Source: DATLFA01 sp035525225 (GTDB lineage: Bacteria; Actinomycetota; Acidimicrobiia; Acidimicrobiales; WLNW01). Taken from it: 64,000 bases of DNA. Positions 25,707 to 33,655 of this stretch are shown here, in pieces. The stretch lies in contig DATLFA010000057.1 in assembly GCA_035525225.1 (NCBI GenBank), forward strand, positions 1 to 64,000, in the 5' to 3' direction. A program made the translations under genes and the position numbers. Under the pieces are notes generated by a model. The model was not told the origin of the DNA and ran no database searches. It saw only the letters and a program-made list of their open reading frames with translations. Every line of letters starts with the position of its first letter. Within the stretch, counting starts at the first letter, position 1.

Positions 25707-27394
25707 CGCTCACCCGATCGCGCCGCCGCAGTCTTCGCGTGATAGCTCGACCGCGTGAGCGGGCTCGCTTCGACGTGCGGGATTCCCAATGCTTCCTCAC
25801 CGATGCGGGCCAACGCCGCGAACTCGGCGGGCGTCCACCAACGCGCGACCGGCACGTGATGGGACGTAGGCCGGAGGTACTGACCGATCGTGACGATGTC
25901 GACACCCACCCCGCGGAGATCGGCCATGCATTCGACGACCTCGTCGATCGTCTCCCCCATGCCGACGATGATCGACGACTTGGTCGTGAGATCCGCCGCT
26001 TTGGCCCGGGCAAGCACCGACAACGACCGAGCGTACGAAGCCGAAGGCCGCACCGCTCGTTGCAGCCGCGCCACGGTCTCGATGTTGTGGTTGAGCACGT
26101 CGGGCCGGCTGCGGAAGATGACGTCCAGCGCGTCGGCATCGCCCTGGCAGTCGGGGATGAGCACTTCGACCTGCGTATCGGGGCATCGGGCGCGTACCGC
26201 TTCGATCGTGGCGACGAACGCGCCGGCACCGCCATCTGGAAGGTCGTCGCGAGCGACTGCCGTGATCACTGCATACGAGAGGCCCATCTGCTCGACGGCG
26301 GCCGCCACGCGCGCCGGCTCTGCCGCATCGAGCGCCAACGGTTTACGCGTGTCGACGAGGCAGAACCCGCACGCGCGCGTGCAGCGATCGCCGTTGATCA
26401 TGAACGTGGCCGTGCCGTCGTTCCAGCACTCGTAGATGTTGGGACAACCTGCCTCTTGACACACCGTGTGCAACTCGAGGCCGTGCATGATCGCATCGAG
26501 GCGGCGGTATTCCTCGCCGAAGTCGACCTTGACCCGCATCCACTCGGGCTTGCGCGCACGCAGGTCGAGACCGGCGCCGACACCCGCTTCGGCCAAGCGG
26601 CCGCGCAGGCGCACCGTCGTATCGCCGGTGGACCGACCGTCGGTTGATCCGGCGCCACCGCCGCGCGAAAATACGCTGAGATCCTCCGGTCGCACTCGCC
26701 ACGCGACATCGGCTCTCGTGACTGTGGAGCCACCCCAACGCGCGGTGGCGCGATCGGCGATGACATCGACGACTTCGCGCATCGACGCGCCGATGCCTTC
26801 GCGTGCGAGTGACGTCACCGCCTTGCCGCGGATGCCGCATGGCACGATCCAATCGAAATAGCGCATATCGGGGTCGACGTTGAGAGCGAAACCGTGCATC
26901 GATCGCCCGCGACTCAAGCGCACGCCGATCGCCGCGATCTTGCGCGGATGATCGGAGTCGGGCCCGACCCAGACACCGGGATGGTCGTGCAGGCGGCCGA
27001 CATCGCGGAGACCGATGTCGGCGAGTGCATCGATGACGAGCTGTTCGACCGAGCGCACGTAGGCCACCGTGTCGGCCATGCCGCCGCCGCGCTTGCCCGG
27101 CACCCACAGCACCGGATAGCCGACCAGCTGGCCCGGGCCGTGATAGGTGACGTCACCGCCGCGATCGGCAATCACCAACCGGGCGCCGACATCGCCCGGG
27201 TCGACCAGCACGTTGGCCCGATCGGCCCGCACCCCCAACGTGTAGACGTGAGAGTGTTCGAGCAATAACAAGTGGTTGGCCACCGACCGCGAGAACAGGC
27301 CGTGCTGCAGCGCCAGCGCGTCGTTGTAGTCGACCGATCCGAGCCAACGAACGTGAAGGGGCTCGACGAACGTGCGCTCAGGCGATCTCTGCAT
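25703..27394 (-). CDS. LipB-LipA fusion: octanoyltransferase plus lipoyl synthase
   Basis: A 563-residue bifunctional protein. The LipB half (about 1-235) has RGGDVTYHGPGQ (78-89), Lys152 in RKIAAIG and the acyl-carrying Cys186 in VPCGI. A Gly/Ser/Thr-rich linker (about 240-262) joins it to LipA (about 265-563). LipA has the auxiliary cluster cysteines 312, 317 and 323 (CQEAGCPNIYEC), the radical-SAM triad 338, 342 and 345, and the terminal RSSY serine. It would move octanoate from ACP to E2/GcvH and insert both sulfurs. Its start lies inside the E2 gene (17-bp overlap). The two enzymes are usually encoded by separate genes. Confidence 0.97.
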   Translation of the reverse strand: MQRSPERTFVEPLHVRWLGSVDYNDALALQHGLFSRSVANHLLLLEHSHVYTLGVRADRANVLVDPGDVGARLVIADRGGDVTYHGPGQLVGYPVLWVPGKRGGGMADTVAYVRSVEQLVIDALADIGLRDVGRLHDHPGVWVGPDSDHPRKIAAIGVRLSRGRSMHGFALNVDPDMRYFDWIVPCGIRGKAVTSLAREGIGASMREVVDVIADRATARWGGSTVTRADVAWRVRPEDLSVFSRGGGAGSTDGRSTGDTTVRLRGRLAEAGVGAGLDLRARKPEWMRVKVDFGEEYRRLDAIMHGLELHTVCQEAGCPNIYECWNDGTATFMINGDRCTRACGFCLVDTRKPLALDAAEPARVAAAVEQMGLSYAVITAVARDDLPDGGAGAFVATIEAVRARCPDTQVEVLIPDCQGDADALDVIFRSRPDVLNHNIETVARLQRAVRPSASYARSLSVLARAKAADLTTKSSIIVGMGETIDEVVECMADLRGVGVDIVTIGQYLRPTSHHVPVARWWTPAEFAALARIGEEALGIPHVEASPLTRSSYHAKTAAARSGER

Positions 27395-28784
27395 CCCAGT
27401 CGTATGTTTCGATCATCTCGCGCAAGCGGGCGAGGAAAGCTGCGGCGTAGGCGCCATCGATCGCGCGGTGATCCCACGCCATCGCGAGCACACCGACGGA
27501 GTGGATACCGATCGACTCGTTTCCGTTTTCGTCGACGACCACCACCGGACGCCGTTTGATCCCGTCGGTCGACAAGATGGCAACCTGCGGCTGATTGATG
27601 ATGGGGAATTGAAACAACGTGCCGTACTGCCCGGGGTTGGTGATGGTGAAGGTGCCGCCGACGACATCATCCGCGCTGAGCTTCTTGGCCCGCGCTCGAT
27701 TCGCAAGCTCGACGATCTCGCGGGCGATGCCGCGCAAACGCTTGGTATCGGCGCTCTGGATGACGGGAGCGAGCAGCCCTTCGAAGTTGAGGTCGACCGC
27801 AATCGCGACATTGATGTCGTGGTGCACGACGAGCGCGCCCTCGCCCACCGACGCGTTGAGATGCGGGAACTCACGGAGCGCATCGCACAGCGCCCGCACG
27901 ATGAACGGTAGGTAGGTGAGGCTGAAGCCCTCGCTCTGCTTCCAGGTCTCGCGCTGAGCCCGACGCACCCGTTCGACCCGCTCGAAGTCGACTTCGACCG
28001 CGGTGAGGACGTGGGGTGACGTCTGCTTGGACATCACCATGTGTTCTGCGGTGCGCCGCCGGATGTTGTTGAACGGCTCGGTCGTCGAGCCGCTGCGCCG
28101 TGCGCCGGTGGGTGCGACACGCGGCGCAGCCGCGGTGGGGACCGCGGCCGGTGGGGATCCCGCCGCAGGCGGGGCCCCGTTGGCTGCCACCGCGGGAGCG
28201 GCCGGCGCCGATCCTGCACCGTCGTCTTGTGGACGCTGACCCTGGATGGCGCGCTCGACGTCGGCGCGTGTGATGCGGCCACCGAGACCGGTGCCTTCGA
28301 GGCTGGTGGCATCGAGATCGTGCTCGGCGATGAGGCGGCGCACCACCGGCGACAAGACGATGTCGTCGTTGCTGTCGGCGACCGCGGGCGCGGCAGAGGG
28401 AGCGGGCGCGGGCGCTTCAGCGGGTGCCTCCGCCGGTGTCTCCTCTGCCGCCGCGGGCGCTTCAGCGGGTGCTTGAGCCGCGGGCGCTTCAGCGGGTGCC
28501 TCTGCCGGTGTCTCCTCGGCCGGCGCCGGCGCCGGCTCGGCGCCGCCGGCGGCATCACCGACCCGCGCGATCAGCGCGCCGACGGGAATCGTCTCGCCCT
28601 CCGCGGCGACGATCTCGGTGACCGTGCCCGCCACCGGTGAGGGTACGTCGGTGTCGACCTTGTCGGTGGACACTTCGAAGAGCGCCTCGTCGGCCGCGAC
28701 CGCGTCGCCGACCTGCTTGTACCACTTTGTGATCGTGCCCTCGGTGACCGTTTCACCGAGTTGTGGCATGCGAACCTCAGCCAT
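27378..28784 (-). CDS. Dihydrolipoamide acyltransferase (E2) of a 2-oxoacid dehydrogenase
   Basis: A 468-residue E2. A single lipoyl domain (1-80) carries Lys42 in STDKVDTD. A long Ala/Pro/Glu swinging linker (about 82-140) follows, then a peripheral subunit-binding domain (about 152-190, VRRLIAEHDLD ... GRITRADVE) and the catalytic domain with HRAIDG (His439, Asp443). It could serve pyruvate, 2-oxoglutarate or branched-chain dehydrogenase; the nearby lpd and distant aceE do not settle which. It lies 25 bp after lpd and overlaps lipBA. Confidence 0.95.
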   Translation of the reverse strand: MAEVRMPQLGETVTEGTITKWYKQVGDAVAADEALFEVSTDKVDTDVPSPVAGTVTEIVAAEGETIPVGALIARVGDAAGGAEPAPAPAEETPAEAPAEAPAAQAPAEAPAAAEETPAEAPAEAPAPAPSAAPAVADSNDDIVLSPVVRRLIAEHDLDATSLEGTGLGGRITRADVERAIQGQRPQDDGAGSAPAAPAVAANGAPPAAGSPPAAVPTAAAPRVAPTGARRSGSTTEPFNNIRRRTAEHMVMSKQTSPHVLTAVEVDFERVERVRRAQRETWKQSEGFSLTYLPFIVRALCDALREFPHLNASVGEGALVVHHDINVAIAVDLNFEGLLAPVIQSADTKRLRGIAREIVELANRARAKKLSADDVVGGTFTITNPGQYGTLFQFPIINQPQVAILSTDGIKRRPVVVVDENGNESIGIHSVGVLAMAWDHRAIDGAYAAAFLARLREMIETYDWDAEIA

Positions 28785-28809
28785 TACTGGTCTCTCACTC
28801 TCATCGACA

Positions 28810-30216
28810 TCATCCGTGTAATGAACGGCCGGTCATCGACAACACGCTCTCGCCGAACAGTTCGCTCATCGAGGGGTGCGGTTGGATGAATGCCGCGACC
28901 TCGTCGACCGTGGCCTCCCAATTGACCGCCAGATACCCCTGGCCCAGTTGTTCGGTCACCCACGGCCCCACCAAGTGCACGCCCAACAAGCGTCCCGCGG
29001 TGCCGTCGGGGCGACGTTCGGCGATCACCTTCACCAGACCATCGGTCTCGCCCACGATCATCGCTCTCCCGTTGCCGGCAAATCGGTGCTTGGAGACCAC
29101 GACATCGAGCCCGGCCTCTTTGGCCGAAGCCTCTGTGTGTCCCGCGAACGCAACTTCGGGATGGCAGTAGATGCACCAGGGCACCTTCGCGTAATCGATC
29201 GGCAGGGGGTTTTCGCCCAGCAAGTGCTTGATGACGAGCATGCCTTCGGCGAAGCCGACGTGGGCCAGTGCCGGGGTCGCGATGACGTCGCCGACGGCGT
29301 AGACCTGTGGCTCGCCGGTGAGGCAGTAGGCGTCGACATCGATGAACCCACGTTCGCTCACCACCACGGCGGTCTCGGCCAGACCCAACTTGTCGGGGAA
29401 CGGGCGCCGTCCGACGGACACGACGACGATGTCGACCTCTACCGATTCGCCTTCGCCGAAGTGCACGGTCGTACGGGTGCCCTCCGCGTTCGGTGTATGC
29501 CCGGTCACCTTGACGCCGGCCCGCACCGTGATGCCGCGCTTGACAAAGGACCGTTCGACGACCTTGGCCGCGTCTTCGTCGCAGCCGGGGAGGATCTTGG
29601 GCAGCGCCTCGAGCACCGTGGTCTTCGTGCCGAGATCGCCCATCATCGACGCGAACTCGCAACCGATCGCGCCCCCGCCGATGACCACCGCCGCCTCGGG
29701 CAGGGTCGACCGCGAGAGAAACTCGTCCGAAGTCAGCACCAACCGTCCGTCGATGTCGAAGCCGGGGATCGTCCGCGGCACCGAGCCGGCCGCGAGGATG
29801 ACGTGCTCACCGACGAGCTCGACGTCGCCCGACGCACCTCCGGTGACGCGCACGACGCGTCCCGCGTGCAGCGAGCCCACACCGTCGTACACCGTGACCT
29901 TGCGTTTCTTGAGCAGGCCCGACAGGCCGTTGTGGAGCTGGTCGACGATGGCTTGCTTGCGTTGCTGGGTCACCGAGAAGTCGATGAGCGGCACCGTGGC
30001 ATGGATGCCGAAGTCGGCCGCATGCGTCACCGCGCGGTAGACCGCCGCCGTCTCGAGCAGCTCTTTGGCCGGGATGCAGCCGACGTGCAGGCACGTGCCC
30101 CCGACCTTGTTGAATTCGACGAGCCCGATGTCGAGGCCGGCGCTCGCACCGTAGAGCGCCGCCGCATACCCGCCGGGCCCGCCCCCGATGATCACCACAT
30201 CGTGCTTCGTGCTCAG
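28810..30216 (-). CDS. lpdA: Dihydrolipoamide dehydrogenase (E3)
   Basis: An E3 flavoenzyme. FAD loop GGGPGGYAAA, redox disulfide GGTCLHVGCIPAK, NAD loop VIGGGAIGCEFA and the C-terminal HPEVAF of the dimer interface are all present. It reoxidises the lipoyl groups of E2. The first standard start in frame is GTG at 30198, inside the FAD-binding strand and without a ribosome site. A CTG at 30216 is five bases after GAGGTG and would restore the normal leader (LSTKHD-VVIIGGG), so a rare CTG start is proposed; the end is certain. It is the first gene of the lipoate operon. Confidence 0.95.
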   Translation of the reverse strand: MSTKHDVVIIGGGPGGYAAALYGASAGLDIGLVEFNKVGGTCLHVGCIPAKELLETAAVYRAVTHAADFGIHATVPLIDFSVTQQRKQAIVDQLHNGLSGLLKKRKVTVYDGVGSLHAGRVVRVTGGASGDVELVGEHVILAAGSVPRTIPGFDIDGRLVLTSDEFLSRSTLPEAAVVIGGGAIGCEFASMMGDLGTKTTVLEALPKILPGCDEDAAKVVERSFVKRGITVRAGVKVTGHTPNAEGTRTTVHFGEGESVEVDIVVVSVGRRPFPDKLGLAETAVVVSERGFIDVDAYCLTGEPQVYAVGDVIATPALAHVGFAEGMLVIKHLLGENPLPIDYAKVPWCIYCHPEVAFAGHTEASAKEAGLDVVVSKHRFAGNGRAMIVGETDGLVKVIAERRPDGTAGRLLGVHLVGPWVTEQLGQGYLAVNWEATVDEVAAFIQPHPSMSELFGESVLSMTGRSLHG

Positions 30217-30279
30217 AAAATCACCTCGTCGTTCGAACGAGGAGCCTATCCGCCGGTCTCGAGGAGGCCGCTCGGGCGG

Positions 30280-30369
30280 CTACGTCGAGATCAACACCTG
30301 CACCGTGAAGGCCACGAGTATTGCCAGACCGCACACCAATGCGGCGATGATCAAACGACGAGTGCTCAC
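30280..30369 (-). CDS. Possible 29-residue single-span membrane peptide
   Basis: A GTG-started minus-strand reading frame encodes STRRLI followed by one continuous hydrophobic helix (IIAALVCGLAILVAFTVQVL) and ends IST-stop. The arrangement of a basic N-terminus and one span is that of small membrane peptides. It lies 63 bp upstream of lpd on the same strand. The ribosome site is weak, and chance cannot be excluded. Confidence 0.35.
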   Translation of the reverse strand: MSTRRLIIAALVCGLAILVAFTVQVLIST

Positions 30370-30440
30370 GAAAATCCGACGTCCAGGGAGGGCCGTGCAC
30401 CGCCCGAGCGGCCTCGTGCAGAGCGGGGTGAGATTAGCGC

Positions 30441-32180
30441 GTGGCACTCGTCGAGAAGTCGGCGCAGGACGTGTCTATCGGACATACTTGTGTCGTTTCA
30501 ACACACCACGATCCGGACGGAGACGCTACGAACCCCGAGCCATCTGCCCTGCTCGAGCCCGAATCTGCGGGCGCGATCGGCGCGCTCTGCCGAGCACTCG
30601 AGCTGCACGACCCGGTGGCCGCCCGACGAGGCGTCCTGCGGGCGCTCGTGATCGAACATCTCGCTCGTCCCCTCGACCTCGACATCGACACACAGACCAC
30701 CGCGTTCGCGGGCGCGTTGTTGAGCGACGTCGGAGTTCTGCTCTCCCGCAGCCGGCCGCCCGGTGACGACACGGCAATGGTGCAGTTGGGCGCCACCTTG
30801 CTCGAACGAATCGGCCCACTCTCTGCAGTCGCCCGCGCGGTGCGCCACAGCACCGAACGATGGGACGGTGGGGGCACGCCGCACGGCTTGAGCGAAAACG
30901 CCATCCCGCTGCCGTCACGCTTGATCGCGTTGGCGCGAGTGCTCGTCGGCCCGGTCGACGTCGACGTAAACCCGACGTGGCCGGCGCGATGCGGTCGGGC
31001 GCGCGCGCTGTCGGGATCCGTCCTCGATCCGTCCCTCGTGGCGCCGGCCATCGCGGCCATTCTCGAGGCGCCGCCGGTCGGGCCGCTGTTCTCCATCGAG
31101 CGCGCCCTCGCCGCGCTCGAGGCGCTCGTGGCTCCTGGTCCCGGGCGCGCGCCGATCGAAGCGCTGCGCGATATCGGGGCCGCCATTCGCGCCGCGCAGC
31201 GCATCGACGAAGTGCTACTGCTCATCGCCGACTATGCACGACGCGCACTCGACGCGTCGACGGTCAGCATCGGTCGACGTGACTACACCACGCATTCGTT
31301 GCATGTGCTCGTCAACATCGGTGATCTGCCCGCCGACCGCGAGCGGTTCCCTGCCGACGAGACCTACTCGTTGCTGAGCTTTCCGTCGATCACCGGCTTC
31401 AGCGATGGCACCGAGCACGCGCTGTTGCGTCTCGGCAACGATCCCGCGACGTTGCGCTACCTCGACCGCCGTGGCATCAACTCCGAGATCGCGGCCCCGA
31501 TCATCATCGACGACATCGCCTGGGGCATGGTATGGGCCTCGACTCGACCGGCTCGTCACCCGTTGACGGCGGCCTCCCTCGACACGTTGCGCGTCGTCGC
31601 GGCACAGGCGGCCATCGGTGTTGCTCATACCGAACGTCTCGCCGGCCTCGAAACCCTTGCCCTCCGTGATCCGCTCACCGGGCTCGGCAACCGACGCGTG
31701 CTCGACGAGAAGCTGCGCGCGATATTTCGCAGGAACCCGCTCGATCGCCAGGATTGCGCACTCATCATGTGCGATGTGGACGAACTCAAGATCGTCAACG
31801 ACACGCTGGGGCACGCTGTTGGTGACCGAGTGTTGCTCGACACGGCAAACGCGTTGCGCACTGCGGTAGCGGGTCTCGAGGCGGTCACGATCTGTCGCAT
31901 CGGTGGCGATGAGTTCTGCGTGGTTCTCGAACGCGGTGGGTTGCTGCACGCTCAGGCCGTCGCGGACCGCGTCTCGCAGATCGTCGCCCGAAGCGAGAAT
32001 CAGCGCACGGTGTCGTGCGGTATCGCAATCGCAGAAACGACGATCGAGACGCCGAGCCAGTTGCTGCGCGCCGCGGACGTCGCCCAGTACGAACAGAAGC
32101 GGTCGCGCAAAGGCGGGGCTCGCCTCGGGGGAGAAACTGCGAGCCAGCGACGCCGAGCGCGTCGAGACGCGATTTCCTAG
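30441..32180 (+). CDS. Diguanylate cyclase with degenerate HD-GYP-like and GAF domains
   Basis: A 579-residue soluble signalling protein. Residues about 40-180 resemble an HD-GYP domain in layout, but the HD is LSDVG and the GYP region is WDGGGTPHGLSENAIPLPSR, so it is probably inactive as a phosphodiesterase. About 240-395 is a GAF sensor domain. About 400-555 is GGDEF with an intact RIGGDEF and DPLTGLGNRR, so c-di-GMP synthesis is likely; no RxxD inhibitory site is seen at the usual place. The start is GTG. A PilZ-like candidate receptor is at 2856. Confidence 0.92.
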   Translation: MALVEKSAQDVSIGHTCVVSTHHDPDGDATNPEPSALLEPESAGAIGALCRALELHDPVAARRGVLRALVIEHLARPLDLDIDTQTTAFAGALLSDVGVLLSRSRPPGDDTAMVQLGATLLERIGPLSAVARAVRHSTERWDGGGTPHGLSENAIPLPSRLIALARVLVGPVDVDVNPTWPARCGRARALSGSVLDPSLVAPAIAAILEAPPVGPLFSIERALAALEALVAPGPGRAPIEALRDIGAAIRAAQRIDEVLLLIADYARRALDASTVSIGRRDYTTHSLHVLVNIGDLPADRERFPADETYSLLSFPSITGFSDGTEHALLRLGNDPATLRYLDRRGINSEIAAPIIIDDIAWGMVWASTRPARHPLTAASLDTLRVVAAQAAIGVAHTERLAGLETLALRDPLTGLGNRRVLDEKLRAIFRRNPLDRQDCALIMCDVDELKIVNDTLGHAVGDRVLLDTANALRTAVAGLEAVTICRIGGDEFCVVLERGGLLHAQAVADRVSQIVARSENQRTVSCGIAIAETTIETPSQLLRAADVAQYEQKRSRKGGARLGGETASQRRRARRDAIS

Positions 32181-32189
32181 CGCGCCCGT

Positions 32190-32501
32190 TCAGCGGTTGC
32201 GTTCGCGGCGCCGGCGTCGACGGCGCCACACGAAGAGCACGAGTTGAACCAGTGCCACCGACAGCACCGCCGTGACGACGATGACGACCCAGAGGGGCGC
32301 AGTGGCGTCGAAAAAGAGCCAGGTGACTTCTTGCTCATCGGTATTTTGGAGGATGAATACGAGCAATGCCGCCGCGGCCACGATGGCGCCGAGGACGCCG
32401 AAGTCGATTCGGCGGACCGGTGCCGGCAGGGGTTGAAACCCCGAGCCGGTACGACCGTCGTCGGCGGCTCCTGACCCTTGCTTGGTGTCGCTCACGCTCA
32501 C
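32190..32501 (-). CDS. LapA-domain (DUF1049) membrane protein
   Basis: A 103-residue inner-membrane protein with two spans, FGVLGAIVAAAALLVFILQN and LWVVIVVTAVLSVALVQLVL, and a basic tail (RRRRRRRERNR). The FILQNTDEQEVTWLFF segment between them is the LapA/DUF1049 signature. Homologues include the LapA/YciS proteins implicated in envelope assembly. It starts with GTG, directly after a possible 42-residue ORF, and converges on the GGDEF gene with eight bases between. Confidence 0.85.
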   Translation of the reverse strand: MSVSDTKQGSGAADDGRTGSGFQPLPAPVRRIDFGVLGAIVAAAALLVFILQNTDEQEVTWLFFDATAPLWVVIVVTAVLSVALVQLVLFVWRRRRRRRERNR

Positions 32502-32502
32502 C

Positions 32503-32631
32503 TCATTCTTCAGCAGAAGGAATGGAGCGCAAAGTTAGCTGGAGCCCACCCGGAATGCCCCGACGCAGCGCGTTGTTGGTCGTGACGACAACGGCCGCGC
32601 CGATCGAGGCGGCCACGATGGGGAGCGGCAC
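32503..32631 (-). CDS. Possible 42-residue peptide upstream of the LapA-like gene
   Basis: A GTG-started frame encodes a short hydrophobic stretch (LPIVAASIGAAVVVTTNNAL) followed by a basic turn and a polar end (TLRSIPSAEE). Its TGA at 32503-32505 is one base from the LapA-like start, so translation could be coupled. Codon use is plausible, but no homologue is recognised; the segment is also the spacer before the divergent epimerase gene. Confidence 0.22.
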   Translation of the reverse strand: MPLPIVAASIGAAVVVTTNNALRRGIPGGLQLTLRSIPSAEE

Positions 32632-32634
32632 GCG

Positions 32635-33531
32635 ATGGAAGTTGCAGTCACCGGTTCCAGCGGATTGATCGGTACGGCGCTTTGCCGTCTCCTCGACGAG
32701 CGCGGCGATCGAGTCGTGCGCGTCGTTCGCCGCAGCCCGAAGCCGGGCGAGGACGCCATCGAGTGGCATCCCGAACGCGACGAGATCGACGCCGGCGCGT
32801 TCGACGGACTCGATGCTGTCGTGAACCTCGCGGGCGAGAGCATCGGTGCCCGGCGGTGGAGCGCCGAGCAGAAGCAACGGCTCATCGATACGCGGGTCCG
32901 ATCGACACGCCTGATGTCCCGCACGCTCGCGGAGTCGGACCGGGGCCCGGCGACGTTCGTGAGCGGTTCTGCGATGGGCTACTACGGCAGCCGCGGCGAC
33001 GAGGAGCTCGTCGAGTCGAGCGCACCGGGCAAAGGCCTGCTGGCAGAGATCGCAATCGCGTGGGAAGCCGCCACCGAACAGGCGTCGGCCGCCGGGCGCC
33101 GTGTGGTCCATCTCCGCACGGGCCTGGTGCTCGATGGTGATGCGCCCGCGCTCACGCGAATGTTGTTGCCCTTCAAACTGGGTCTGGGTGGACGGCTCGG
33201 TAACGGACGGCAGTACTGGAGCTGGATTTCGTTGACCGACGCGGTGCGAGGCATCGCCTGGGTGCTCGACCACGACATCTCCGGCCCGGTCAACCTCGTC
33301 GGGCCCACTCCCGTCACCAATGCCGAGTTCAGCCGGACACTCGGGCGGGTGCTGCATCGACCGGCGCTGTTGCCGGCACCGAAGCCCGCGCTGCAGGTGC
33401 TGCTGGGGCGCCAAATGGCAGACGAGCTGCTGTTCTCCAGTCAACGGGTGGTGCCCGAGGCACTCGTTCGCTCGGGTTTCCATTTCGAGCACCAGACGCT
33501 CGAGGCCGCGCTCGCGGCCGTCCTTCGCTGA
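32635..33531 (+). CDS. TIGR01777-family NAD-dependent epimerase-like protein
   Basis: A 298-residue extended SDR of the YfcH/SDR39U1 group. The NAD loop is VTGSSGLIGTAL (4-15), with NLAGESI and MGYYGSRGDE at the active-site region, and the C-terminal DUF1731 block (LPAPKPALQVLLGRQMADELL) is present. Its reaction is not established; homologues are linked to cell division or redox. It precedes the NRPS-like gene by about 125 bp on the same strand. Confidence 0.93.
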   Translation: MEVAVTGSSGLIGTALCRLLDERGDRVVRVVRRSPKPGEDAIEWHPERDEIDAGAFDGLDAVVNLAGESIGARRWSAEQKQRLIDTRVRSTRLMSRTLAESDRGPATFVSGSAMGYYGSRGDEELVESSAPGKGLLAEIAIAWEAATEQASAAGRRVVHLRTGLVLDGDAPALTRMLLPFKLGLGGRLGNGRQYWSWISLTDAVRGIAWVLDHDISGPVNLVGPTPVTNAEFSRTLGRVLHRPALLPAPKPALQVLLGRQMADELLFSSQRVVPEALVRSGFHFEHQTLEAALAAVLR

Positions 33532-33655
33532 TTCCGGGTCAGCGTCCGCGCCCGTCGGATCGGCAAGGCCGGAAGTAGTCTTTTGGCAGGTTGATGGGCC
33601 ATTGGCCTATGCACATCGAGAAAGGAAAGTCGGCCCTGTGAATCGCGGAGAAGTC

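Noticed and set aside
32632..33492. Long - strand open frame over the epimerase gene
   Set aside because: Antisense to a gene with clear SDR motifs; only its extreme 3' end (32503-32631) is kept as a low-confidence small ORF.
33590..33612. GGCCATTGGCC inverted repeat before the NRPS-like gene
   Set aside because: Five-base arms with one-base spacing are expected by chance at this base composition.
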